The notes under the pieces: model-generated
Seen by the model: the letters and a program-made list of their open reading frames with translations, nothing else
Told to the model about the DNA's origin: nothing
Databases searched by the model: none
Translations under genes and position numbers: made by a program
DNA from: Buddleja alternifolia
Lineage: Eukaryota > Streptophyta > Magnoliopsida > Lamiales > Scrophulariaceae
Reading direction: 5' to 3'
DNA: 64,000 nucleotides
Assembly: GCA_019426215.1 (NCBI GenBank)
Contig: CM033391.1
Span: forward strand, 13,566,708 to 13,630,707
Shown: one piece after another, positions 33,995-45,200 of the stretch
How the letters are laid out: each line of letters starts with the position of its first letter
Position numbering within the stretch: position 1 is the stretch's first letter

Positions 33995-35775
33995 TGACAC
34001 GCTAAAAGCTAACGTGCTATGATAGCAAGTATACTAGTCGTGTGTAGTAATAAAAAGTGGACAAAATAAGTCCGGGTTGTCGAACCACGGAGACTTGAAT
34101 TTTATAGTTTATGATTAGTAAGAAGATAAGAGACAATTCAACTTAAGAAGATTAAAACAAAGTAAATTGCAATGATATGAGTAGCAAAATAGAGAACAAA
34201 GGAGAATGACTATAGATTAAAACTCAAGATTGATAAAACGACTAAGGCACATGCTACAACCTAATCTACTCATCAATATACATGAGCTACTCTTCGAATT
34301 ATTAAACTCCTATTGCTTTGGTGGAAATTCCTTAGACAATTATTACCCGATGTCTCGGCACATAATAATCCTATGATTAATTGATGGTTCTCTAAATATG
34401 TCTATCCGAGAATCTAATCAACAACCACGCATTAACGTTCTAGAGTTTCCCCGATAAATCCGGCTAACCGCACCCGTAAATCTTTACCTATTTATAGGGC
34501 AATTCCACATTAGTTTCGGATGATGCGTTGATTCTTGTTGCACCCTAACCTATGTTCTTTCGAATGGATAGAATAGGCACAATAGCAAGCATATGGTGAT
34601 CAAACATATGATTGTGATAAAAGCACAAAATCAACACACAAAGCAATAGGAGAATTAATACGAAAATTCACTTCACATTATATTGATTTGTAAATTAGGC
34701 CTTCACATGGCCTTAGTACTACAATTTAGCCTCTCATCAAGGTCTTGAGAAAATCTATAATACAACATATACATACTCATGGAAATAAACATGTAAATGC
34801 AAGTAATTAAAACTCCCTCAATTGATTGATGATAGATCCTTGCTTTAGAACTTCAATCCTTAGCTCCTCCTCTTTCTTCCTCTCCAAAATGATGATGAAT
34901 CCTGATAGGTGAAGAGTGATGATGGCTTTAGCCTAATGACCAGCTTCCTTACCCCCCCCCCCCCAAGAGTGATCGGTCCAAGAGGAAAAGAATGATCCCT
35001 CTGGGAGACAAGAAATGATGGGCTCTTTATTCTACTCCACACCCCATCAAGGTGTGCAATAAACAATTCCTTTTCCCCTCAAGCATGTCCCCCAACACAT
35101 GTGCTAACATCTGGCTTTAAATATTCCATTCCCCCATCAACGATCGATGAACTTTTGGCTGAAAGGAATCAAAACTCGGGTGTGGTCACGCCTAGGCGCG
35201 GGCATGACGGCGCTTGGGCGTCGTCGGCAGAATGCTGAAATTATATGCAATGTGTCCTGCGCAGCAATTGTATTTCATTCATAACTCTCTTCACAAAACT
35301 CCGATTTGAATGATTCAAGTCCTCATTTGAAGCTAACACATAGTTCTACAACTTTGTAGAAGGGCACTTCATCCAATTTGGTCTCCAAACATACGGAAAT
35401 AGCGCTCAACCGTGGAAACTAATGCAGATACGACGCCCCGGGAGAACCAGAAATGCCTACGTGGCCAAGGACGGCGCCTAGGCGTGAGCTCGACGACGCT
35501 CAGAATCCAAACCCCGTCGCAAATTGGCCTGAACTTGTTTTCATAGAATCTCCGTATTTTTCGCAGACTCGTTCTTGTGCAATCGTCAAAAATGCTCTCA
35601 TTCCATGCACCCCCATAAACCGTAACAAAACTGCCAAACTCATCAATCGAGGACAAGTTTAGAACAGCAAACATCCAAGTCCCGATTAAACGCAAATGTG
35701 GCATGATTTAGTCAATAAATGAATCCATAGCATAAGTCCCATGGGCTTGAAAACACGTAAAAATGCCTCTTATCA
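33995..35775 (-). repeat. 5' LTR of Athila-1
   Basis: At 1781 bp it matches 18941-20609 closely up to about 35435. From there to about 35690 the two copies agree only in short blocks separated by unrelated filler, then agree again to the end. Several one-base losses in G runs distinguish it from the other copy. Confidence 0.9.
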
Positions 35776-36406
35776 AGCATCCCCTAAGGTAAACACTGAA
35801 TTATCTCTTCCTCTCTTTTATGAAGAATTACTTGACAAAGTCAGAGAGTATTATAATGATTGTCAAGATGCCGCTAAATTATACCAAAATCACTTTGATA
35901 TCATTTCATCGCTCACAAGTGATAAAGTAACACTCAAGGCAGAGTTGCAAGTTCAGCAACAATGCATTGAGAAGAACAAAGCACTTGAGAGTGAGATAAC
36001 CAATTTGAAAAGTGATCTTGATATAATAGTCAAGAGAGAAGCTGAGCTGATCGCTAGATTTGCTAAATCAGAACAGCTCGTCTCATCTTTGTCTAAAGCG
36101 TCAAGAAAGCTAGACAATGTGACTGAGGTAACAAGATTATTTGGTGAAAAGACCGGTTTAGAATGCAATAAAATCGGTAAACAACTCAACAAACCTAATG
36201 TTACGGCAAACAACAAAGGGAAGGATGTTTTCTTTGTTGAAGAAGGTTCACTAAGTCAAACATATGTTGAACAGAGCGACAATGGTACGAGGCCAAATGA
36301 GAAAGCCAAAGCTGACTCAGGCAAGGGTAAGGCAAAGGCAAATGATTCACAAAGACGGGTTAATCCAAACGCTCAAAAGGTTAAGGTTAAACCTAACCAC
36401 TGTGAA
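35776..36406 (+). pseudogene. SIRE-type gag, second part (coiled coil)
   Basis: After Athila-1 the copia gag resumes at the AGCAT duplication: SLPLFYEELLDKVREYYNDC, then a long heptad-like region (about 36 to 130 codons in) rich in Leu, Glu and Lys (ITNLKSDLDIIVKREAELIA). A basic tail (KADSGKGKAKANDSQRR) follows. This region is open with no stop. SIRE-type gag proteins are long and carry such a C-terminal coiled coil after the zinc knuckle. It is cut at 36406 by the solo LTR and resumes at 37849. Confidence 0.85.
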
Positions 36407-37848
36407 TGACACGAAAAATCCTTACGTGTATTAAATAGCAAGTGGACTGGTCGTGTGTAGTAATAAAGTGGACAATAAAGTCCGGGTTGTCGAACCTCAA
36501 GGACTTGTATATTAGTTTATGATTTTAAAGAAATTGAAGAACTTAAACTAAAACAAGAATTAACTAAAATATTATGAAAGTAAGATATAAGAAACAAGAT
36601 GTTGAAATCAAGATAGCTATGGAAGAGAGAAACTAAGACACATGTGTTGGCATAAATTAATCAATTTTCATTATAAACATGTTCTCATATTATTAGACTA
36701 ATGATGCTTTGGTGGAAAAAACCTTAAATAATTACTACCCGATATCTCGGTTGTAATAATCCTATGATTAATTGATGGTTCTCTAGATATGTCTATCTGA
36801 GAATCTACCCAACAATCATGCATTCAAGTTCTAGAATTTCCCCGGATTAATCCGGCTAACTGCACCCGGGAATCTCTACCTATCTCTAGGGGCAATTTCC
36901 TATTTTTTACGGATTATGTGATGATCCTCTTTGCACCTTAAATCACCTTAAATTAAGATTCATATTCATAGACAAAAATAAATCTAAATCTAAGAAACTC
37001 CCTCGTATTTTTGATGGTTGAACTTCGATCTTCATCTCTTCCATGCTTCTTGATTTCTTCACCTTCAAAGGTTCTTGATAATCTTCATAACTAATCTAAG
37101 GATGATGAAGATGATGATAGGATGTGTTTAGGCTCCCCCAATGGGGAATGTGTTTTCAAGTGTGTTTGTAGGATGGCATCCAATCCTCCTTTTATAGCAA
37201 AAAAAATTCACCAACCAAGAACATGTGCTTCCATTCTTTTTTCTTTCCACCTACCATTCTCTTGCTTTCCATCTACCAAGAATGTGAACTATCATTCTCT
37301 TGTTTTCCACCTACCATTCTCTTACTTTCCTCCTACCAAGAATGTGAACTACCATTCTCTTGTTTTCCACCTACTAAGAATGGGAGCTGCCACTTTCGTG
37401 TTTTCCAGCGCAGGGATAGTGTTTTATTCATAAAATTCTCCACAGACCTCCGAATTGGATGATTCAAGTCCCCATGTAAACATAAGACATATCTCTAAAA
37501 CTTTGTAGAAGGACACTTCATCAAATTCGGTCTCTAAATTTATCCAAATGGCGTTCCAACGTGAAGATTGTTTCTGATTTGGCGCCCAGGTGTGCGGAAA
37601 TGGTACTAAAACATGATCTTGACTAACTCCAAATTATTTCTTGCTTGTTTGGTCGTGGAGGTGTGAAACATCTTGGCCTAAACTTGTTTTATACGTCGTT
37701 TTTCAGCCCGTTCTTCGATTGTATCCATTTAAGGTCTGAAATCACTTAATGCACGAATTAAATGCACATGTGGAAAGAATCAAGCGATAAATGAACCTAA
37801 AACATAAACGGAAAGGGGCTTAAAAATACGTAAAAATGACTCCTATCA
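36407..37848 (-). mobile_element. Solo LTR of the Athila-2 family
   Basis: It starts TGACACGAAAAATCC and ends GACTCCTATCA like the Athila-2 LTRs, with perfect GTGAA duplications (36402-36406 and 37849-37853). At 1442 bp it lacks about 190 bases that the full LTRs have; the joint near 36940 carries CACCTTAAATCACCTTAAATT. No internal region remains, so it arose by recombination between two LTRs. Confidence 0.95.
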
Positions 37849-38023
37849 GTGAATTAAGCGCTAAGCGTCCAGCACCAAAAGTGCAACCCAAGCCAGCGCC
37901 AAGGAAATACCAGCGTCAATATCCAAGGCAGTCAAGATCATATTATCGATACTATGATGATTATGATTATGACTATGATTATGATTACTGTTATAGTCGA
38001 GGATATTATTATACACCTAAGTA
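37849..38023 (+). pseudogene. SIRE-type gag, C-terminal end
   Basis: The frame resumes ELSAKRPAPKVQPKPAPRKY and ends after a striking Tyr/Asp repeat (YYDDYDYDYDYDYCYSRGYY) at a TAA. The repeat reflects a GATTAT/GACTAT microsatellite at 37951-37986. Gag ends here; pol begins in the following sequence. Confidence 0.75.
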
Positions 38024-41000
38024 ACACACACAACACAATGTGAAACCCAAGAAGGCCAGTATTCCTACAATGAAGACTAGGCAAATATGGGTTCCTAAAG
38101 TTCTAATTCAAACTAACAATGCTACTAATGGTGAAGGACCCAAGCAACAATGGGTACTTAAACAAAAATAGAACTTCCCTTTTGATTGCAGGTACCTAGA
38201 GCTAGAGCTGATACATCTGTTTGGTACTTCGATAGTGGATCGTCAAGGCACATGACTGGTTCCAAGGATCTTCTGATCAACTATCGAGCTACCAACGGTC
38301 CTCAGGTTGTATTTTGTGACAACTCCAAAGGTAAAACCAAAGGTATAGGTACTGTGCATAGGGGGAACATCATGATAAGTGATCTTTATTATGTTGAGGG
38401 TCTAAAGCACAATTTATTAAGCATAAGTCAATTTTGTGATAAAGGCTTTGAAGTCATATTCTCAAGCGACTGTTTCTATATATATGACGCTAAGACTAAG
38501 TCTACTAAATTGAAAGGTAAACGAACAAACAATGTATATTTGGTAGATTGGGGTTCAACACTTGATAACAACCCAACATGTTTTGTTGCTAAAAATGAAT
38601 CTAAAACGGGTTGGTTATGACATAGAAAAATGAATCACCTCAACTTTAAGATAATCTCTCAGCTTATAAATCTAAATCTTGTAGAGGGATTACCAAAAGG
38701 ACCATTTCACAAGGATCACCTTTGTAACGCTTGTCAAATGGGCAAACAAGTCAAATCATCTTTCAAGAGAAAACCTCATCTATCTACCTCTACAATACTC
38801 GAACTACTTCACATGGATCTGTTCAAATGATCAGTGTAAGCGGTAAAAAGTATACTTTGGTGATAGTAGATGATTTCTCTCGATTTACTTGGGTCGAATT
38901 TCTTTCATCCAAAGATGAGACATGTGACAAGTTAACAACGCTTATTCGGCAACTTCAAACATTGAAAAACCTTAAGGTTGCAAGAATAAGAAGCGATCAC
39001 GGTACTGAGTTTACTAACAAGGTTGTTGAGAAGTTTTGTGCAGAGAATGGAATACATCATGTGTATTCAGCTCCCAAAACTCCCCAATAGAATGGTGTTG
39101 CTAAGCGCTGAAACAGAACGCTCAAGGAAGCTGCCAGGACAATGTTAGCAGAGTCCAAGCTTGCTACTAGGTTTTGAGCTGAAGCGATCAACACTTCTTA
39201 TTACACTCAAAACCGTTGCATGATCAACAAACAGCATGGGAAAACTCCGTATGAACTATGGAAGGGAGGTAAGTCAAATGTTTCATACTTTCACGTCTTT
39301 GGTTCTAAATGTTTTATCCAAAATAATGGATCCCAAAACCTAAAGACATTTGATCCTAAAGCGAATGAGGGAATCTTTCTAGGCTATGCTAAGAATGGAA
39401 AGAATGTTTGCATCCTAAACAAGGTCAAGTCAAAGGTTGAGGAATCTATTCATGTTGTTTTTGATGATGCTAACCAAAAACCGAGTATGGTTAATATGAA
39501 TAATGTAGGAGTTGAAGATCTGCGTCATCAAGCGTTTAAGATTACCATTGATGATGATAGTGACGACGATGATGAGATCTCAGTGCCACCTCCTAAGATT
39601 ACTCGTGAGATTATTTTGAATAACATTGCAAGATCTGCTGATGATCATGAAGAGAGTGTACATCAAGAGCAAACAAGGATCTGTGAACTTGAAGCACCTA
39701 CACAACAAGGTAGTCAAGCGTCTGATCGTCAAGCGCCTGTTCAACCTCTTAATCCTTTCCAACCAGATAGACTATGGCTGCGTGATCATCCACCTGAACA
39801 GATTATTAGAGATATTGAAGCGCCTGTTAGGACTAGAGCCGCTACATTTAACGAGGTTATGTTCGCAAGCTTTCTATTTCAAATGGAGCCTAAGAAAGAG
39901 GATGAAGCGCTAAGTGACCCAAGTTGGATTGAAGTCATGCAAGAAGAGCTTAATCAGTTAAAAAGTAGTAAGGTTTGGACGCTAGTACCAAGGCCAACTC
40001 ACCAAGGAGTTATTGGAACTAGATGGGTTTATAGAAACAAGATGGATGAGAATGGCATTGTGATAAGGAACAAGGCCAGACTCATAGCTCAAGGATATTG
40101 CCAAGAAGAAGGTATTGACTTTGATAAGACATATGCTCCTATCACCCATCTTGAAGCAATCCGCATGTTTCTAGCGTATGCAGCGTTCAACAAGTTTACG
40201 GTGTATCAGATAGATGTGAAGAGTGCCTTCCTGAATGGTAAACTTCAAGAAGAGGTATATGTGGAGCAACCACCGGGATTCATCAACCACCATGGTAAGG
40301 GTATAGTTTACAAGCTAGACAAAGAACTTTATGGGCTTAAGCAAGCACCCCGAGCATGGTATTACACTCTCTCTATATTCCTTATTGGTAAAGGCTTTTC
40401 CAAAGGCAGGGTTGACACAACATTATTCAAAATTACCAATAATGAAAATATTCTCTTAGTTCAAATTTATGTTGATGATATCATATTTGGTTCTACTAAC
40501 AAGCGTCTGTGTGAGAAATTTTCTAAAATGATGCAAGAACAATTTGAAATAAGCATGATGGGTGAATTAACTTTCTTCTTAGGATTACAAGTTAAACAAC
40601 TCCCTAATGGCATATTTATAAACCAAGCCGAATACACACGTGATATGATTAAGAAATTCGGTATGAAAAATGCATCATATTAAAAAATTCCAATGATCCA
40701 AACGCTTAAGTTAGATAAAGATGAAAGTGGGAAGAAGGTTGATATCACTAATTATAGAGGTATCATTGGATCACTTCTTTATCTTACTACTAGTCGACCT
40801 GATATTATGTTTTCGGTATGCATGTGTGCACGTTTTTAAGCTGATCCTAAAGAGTCACACCTTAATGCTGCCAAGAAGATCCTTAAATACCTAAAAGGCA
40901 CACAAAATGTGGGCTTATGGTATCCAAGGGACTCTCCTTTTGAACTAATTGGTTACTCAGATGTAGATTTTGCAGGTTGCAAAATAGATCGTAAGAGTAC

Positions 41001-41403
41001 TAGTGGTACGTGTCAATTTCTAGGTGATAGGTTAGTTTCATAGCATAGTATGAAACAACAATCGATAGCTACCTCTACAGCTGAAGCCGAGTATGTAGCT
41101 TTTGTAAGTTGTTGTGCACAAGTGTTATGGATGAGGCAACAACTTAGAGATTATGGTATAATCCTAGGTCCAACCCCTATTCATTGTGATAACCAAAGCG
41201 CTCCAGCCATGACTCAGAACTCTGTTCTTCACTTCAGAACTAAACATATTGACATTAGATACCATTTTCTTCGTGATCATGTTTAAAAGAAAGATATCTC
41301 CATGCACTTTATCGGAATTGACAAACAATTGGCAGATATCTTCACCAAAGCGCTCAATGAATAACGTTTTCTCATTTTGAGAAGTGAATTAGGTATGATC
41401 GAT
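38024..41403 (+). pseudogene. SIRE-type pol: protease, integrase, RT, RNase H (broken)
   Basis: Protease shows SVWYFDSGSSRHMTG near 38216-38258. The GAG-pre-integrase part has CNACQMGKQVKSSF. The integrase core shows LLHMDLF, then RIRSDHGTEFTNKVV and the KEAARTM region with the third acidic residue. RT shows TRWVYRNKMDENG, YQIDVKSAFLNGKL and YVDDIIFGST (YVDD at 40468-40479). RNase H has CQFLGDR and STAEAEYVAFVSCC. The end reads QLADIFTKALNE. In-frame stops or shifts occur at about 38618, 38828, 39088, 39112, 39176, 40681, 40840, 41041, 41284 and 41362. The 487-codon stretch 39220-40683 is still open. Confidence 0.9.
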
Positions 41404-41872
41404 TTAAATGCTTAATCATTACGCATCATATTTTATTAGACATATAATTTAGGGGAAATCCACTTTATTTTTGTCCAAAAGATCTTTGAAAAGTTGTTGC
41501 AAGTTAACAAATTTAAGGGGAACCTTAAAATTGTACTTGAGCCTGACTGAAAGTGTCAATGATCAAAAACTTTCATATGCATGATCATCAACGCTCAGTA
41601 TTATTTGTGCATAATATGTTGGACGCTTAAACATGAAAAGGTTTTGATCTCAAGTGTCAACTTAAATATTACAACAGTTACAACAAGTAGTACTTGTTAA
41701 GCATTGAACGTATTCCATTCAACACTTAATATAAAATTGTTTATAAAATTCATGCATAAATTTTACACGCTTCTTGAAGTAGTGGATAGACTCAACAGTC
41801 TATTGTGTACTCTATTCACACGCTTCCATCACATCAAACTGGCGGGTAATCAAAAACTTTTCAAAATGACGA

Positions 41873-41937
41873 TTCAGAGATAGCACGTGTCTGTTTACGT
41901 GTCAGTGTACCATCAGACACGTGTGCTACACTCTGAA
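41873..41937 (+). promoter_or_regulatory. Inverted repeat with three ACGTGT cores
   Basis: The left arm (41873-41893, TTCAGAGATAGCACGTGTCTG) pairs with the right arm (41914-41937, CAGACACGTGTGCTACACTC and on) with few mismatches. The loop adds a third ACGTGTC. ACGTG is the core of plant G-box/ABRE sites bound by bZIP and bHLH factors. It sits 40 bases upstream of the TATA-like box. Confidence 0.5.
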
Positions 41938-41977
41938 AATCCCAAATGTTTTAAAGCTTTTACTCGGATGTCAAATC

Positions 41978-41989
41978 TTTATATATGGG
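41978..41989 (+). promoter_or_regulatory. Candidate internal TATA box
   Basis: TTTATATATGGG lies about 25-35 bases upstream of a pyrimidine-rich start-like stretch (CTTCTCTCTCTTACAC, 42004-42019) and 250 bases upstream of the extra-ORF ATG. The arrangement resembles a plant core promoter. Use is not shown. Confidence 0.45.
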
Positions 41990-42240
41990 AGTTACCAAAT
42001 GTAACTTCTCTCTCTTACACAAAACTCACATCCGCAATTAAAACTATTCATGGCTGAGATTAAATAACTTTACACGTGTCTACATCTTATTGAGACGAGA
42101 GAACACAAGTTTCACAATTATCCTACTGTGTCATTTAAAACACAATTTTTGCAGAAAATTATTTACTTTTACTCTCTGCAAAATTTATTCTCTCTCTCTC
42201 TCAAAGCAAAAGAAAATCTCAGTTCATCCCTTTCACTAAA

Positions 42241-45200
42241 ATGGCACCGAAGAAATCCATTGCTACTTCTGCCGAGCCTACCATCAAGGTCACTGAAGGC
42301 CTTGTTGTCGACTAGAAATTCCTATATGAGCAGACTCAGATCAATTTAGCATAGATGATGGACTCTGTAACCAAGGCTGGACTCAAAACATTCTTAACTC
42401 AATACTCCTATCTATTTCCAACGGAAGTTGATACCTTCTGAAAGACTGCTAAACTATTCGTGGACAAGAAGTCTATCTCTTTTCTCATTCCTCTATCCAA
42501 GAAGGAGTCACCAAAAGAGTTTGTATTGTCTATTGCTTCCATTGCCAAGAAATTCAATCTTCCAAATGAGGGTGAGGCATTGGATTGCGTTACTTTGGAA
42601 CAAATCAAAGAAGCATAGACCGCTATGAGTTCTTATGACGGTGTACCCTACATACAACACTTCGAAAAGAAAGAAATTATTTCTAAATACCGGTTGATGG
42701 CTGATTTCTGCAGCAAGATCATAGAATGCAGAGTGGGTACTTTTGATAAAGTCAACCTAATACAATTTCATATGATGACAGCAATACTCCTCAACATCAA
42801 GATTAACTGGAGTGAGTATGTCTTTGGAAGGTTTTGGGACTGTTTAAGCACCCCAAGTAAACCTTATGGGCTTATTTTGAGTGACTTGCTGTATCGATTA
42901 GGCTGTGTCTACTCGTCTGGTTATCCTCTGAATAAGGCCAAGTTGCTGGGAAAACGAATTCTGAACAATCTCTTCAATCCTCCCAAGGTTGGTGGTGCTG
43001 CTAGACCACTGTCTGAGCGTCTGGAAGTATGCGAAGCGTCAGACGAAGAAGCTGAGAGTCCAGTTCCAGAAGAAGCAATGAAGCGTCCGGCTATTACCAA
43101 GAAGAGGGCTCCCAGAAAGCCCAAGGCTCAAGTTGTTTCTTTTCCTCAAAAGGACGATGAGGAAACCGATAAGGATGTAGAGGACAAGATCCCCCTGATC
43201 AAGCAGAGGAAACTGGAAGGCATTATTAAACAAATAGACTTTGAGGAACCAACTGTCGCTCCTCCCGCTCAAACGCTGAAGCTCGTTGAAGGAGTTAACG
43301 TAAAGAAACTTTTCAAGCGTTCCAGGATAAGCAAGCGTCAAGCTGCTCCTGTTCTTAAAGAGCCTGAGACTGTTGAGCCAAGCGCTCAAGTTGCTGCTGT
43401 TGAGCCAAGCGCTCAAGTTGCTGTTGAGCCAAGCGCTCAAGTTTCTGTTGAGACAAGCTCTCAGGGTAAGTTTATTTCTTCTCGCAGCATTTCTATTCCT
43501 ACATCTGTAGAAGATCCTGATCTTATAGAGGATAATTTCTGTGCTACAGCTTTAGTTCCAGCTACTGCTGAAGCATCAACAGACGTCCATCTGGATGTTG
43601 AGATGACGGATATTGTGGCTATTGTCAAAGACGTTGCCGCCGAAGCTGCTGCAATTGAAGTCGAGGAACCTGCTCCCAAAGAGGTTCATACATGAACATT
43701 TATCTCGGCTATAACAGAGGCACGCTCAGAAGGTCAGAGCGTTGCTGAGGACGTTACAATACCAAGGCACTTCTTCAAGCTGGACCCACTGAAGACGATT
43801 GATCATTCAATCAATTATATGCCTCCATCGCTCGAAGAAGATTTCATTCCAGCAGGATATAATGAAGAAAGATACATTACTGCTGAGAATAAAATTGCCC
43901 TACTGATTGACATTGACAGTAAGATCAGGGATATAGTGTTCAACACTGAGCTGACAGAAATTGAGAGGAAATACTATCTAGCCATTCAACTTAGTAAAAC
44001 TCTTGGTCAGATACCGTTTTCTCTTATCCTTCAAAAAGATAGATAAGGAGGTAGAACTTCTAAGTGTGATATGGATCTGGCTTACTACCTAGACTATGGG
44101 CACAACAAGTCAACCGATTTTGCTCTAAGAGACTACAACATCCGAGTGTATGATCCTTTTCGCCCAGCCTTTCTCAATCCGTCAGAGGCAGTCTTGAACA
44201 GAGAAGGCTACACACATTTTTCTCACATAGCAAACAGTATTGAAAACGTGAATTTTGTCAATCCACTTCGACTATGGAAGAATAAAGAAATTCATGTCAA
44301 TGAGCCTCTAGAATCTCTAACAGGTGTGATTCAATCTGAAGCTGATGCGTACTTTGACAGCGTCTGGAATGCTAGCTGTCAGATTAATAGATATCGCTTT
44401 GAATCCATCAGAGATATCCACCATGAAGGCATTCGAGCTATGATCAATGCTGGAACAGATTACTGTATGACAGAGGTAAACTGGGTTGAAGCATATGTGG
44501 GCCATCGATACTCTTTTCCAAAATTAGTTAAAGCATATGTGGGCCATCGATACTTTTTTCCAAAATTAGTTAAAGCTCCCCACCTTTTTGGCATAGGCAT
44601 GCATGGCAAGAAGCGTTAATTTGCCAAATATTGCCTTAGGAAACGTCAATAGAGAGTTGGATCTGTTCTTAAGCTCCCAATAATTCGTCATCAGATTGAG
44701 CAATGCTTGCGTCAAGAGCTTCACAGACTATCCATCACTCCTCTTCGCTTCAACGCTCAAGCGTCAACCAGTGGCAGTGTTTCAGACTTCAGTATCTAGT
44801 TTGAACTTCTCTCCAAGCCACTGCGAAGACAATTTTAACATGATGGTGAAGATTATGACCCCCTTTTCCCATTTCGACAGAATCTTCATTGCTAATCTCA
44901 GACAATGGAACGACTCAGTCATTAATCCCTTTCGAGGATATCCATTTCTCCCTTCTATCCTCAAAGAGGTACTCAATCACTATGAGTTTGTCCTCTCATT
45001 GCTGGAAAGAAATCAGGGACTAGCTCAAGCTATCTATCCCTACCTGGAAGAGTACTACAATTCTTATGTGCCTGAATCTCAGCGTCTCCAACATCTTCCA
45101 ACAAATAGGCTGATTGGATTTTCCAGGGATTACTGCTCAGATGCGATCTTCTCTATTTGCCAAGCGCTATCCAAAGTCTTTCCGAATCATGTGCTGGATA

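Larger units (their letters stand above)
18941..35775 (-). mobile_element. Athila-type Ty3/gypsy element (Athila-1), hosting a second one
   Basis: LTRs at 18941-20609 and 33995-35775 share ends (plus strand TGACACGC...TTATCA). Perfect AGCAT duplications flank them (18936-18940 and 35776-35780). The minus strand carries a tRNA-Asp primer site, gag with protease, then RT, RNase H and integrase, a 1.7 kb non-coding region and a polypurine tract. Gag-protease sequence and tRNA-Asp priming are typical of the Athila lineage. It is interrupted by Athila-2 (25292-31374) inside the gag-pol frame. Without that it would be about 10.7 kb. Stops and frameshifts in RT and integrase make it defective. Confidence 0.9.
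41404..42240 (+). other. Non-coding spacer between pol and the extra ORF
   Basis: There is no coding frame. Two purine tracts resembling the terminal PPT occur (TTTAGGGGAAATCC near 41449 and TTTAAGGGGAACC near 41511). Further on lie an inverted repeat with G-box cores, a TATA-like box and a pyrimidine-rich leader (42165-42215) before the ATG at 42241. The ATG context is AAAATGGC. Confidence 0.55.

Noticed and set aside
43039..43440. Minus-strand frame with NLSAWLNS repeats
   Set aside because: It is the antisense of the VEPSAQVA-coding repeats of the extra ORF.
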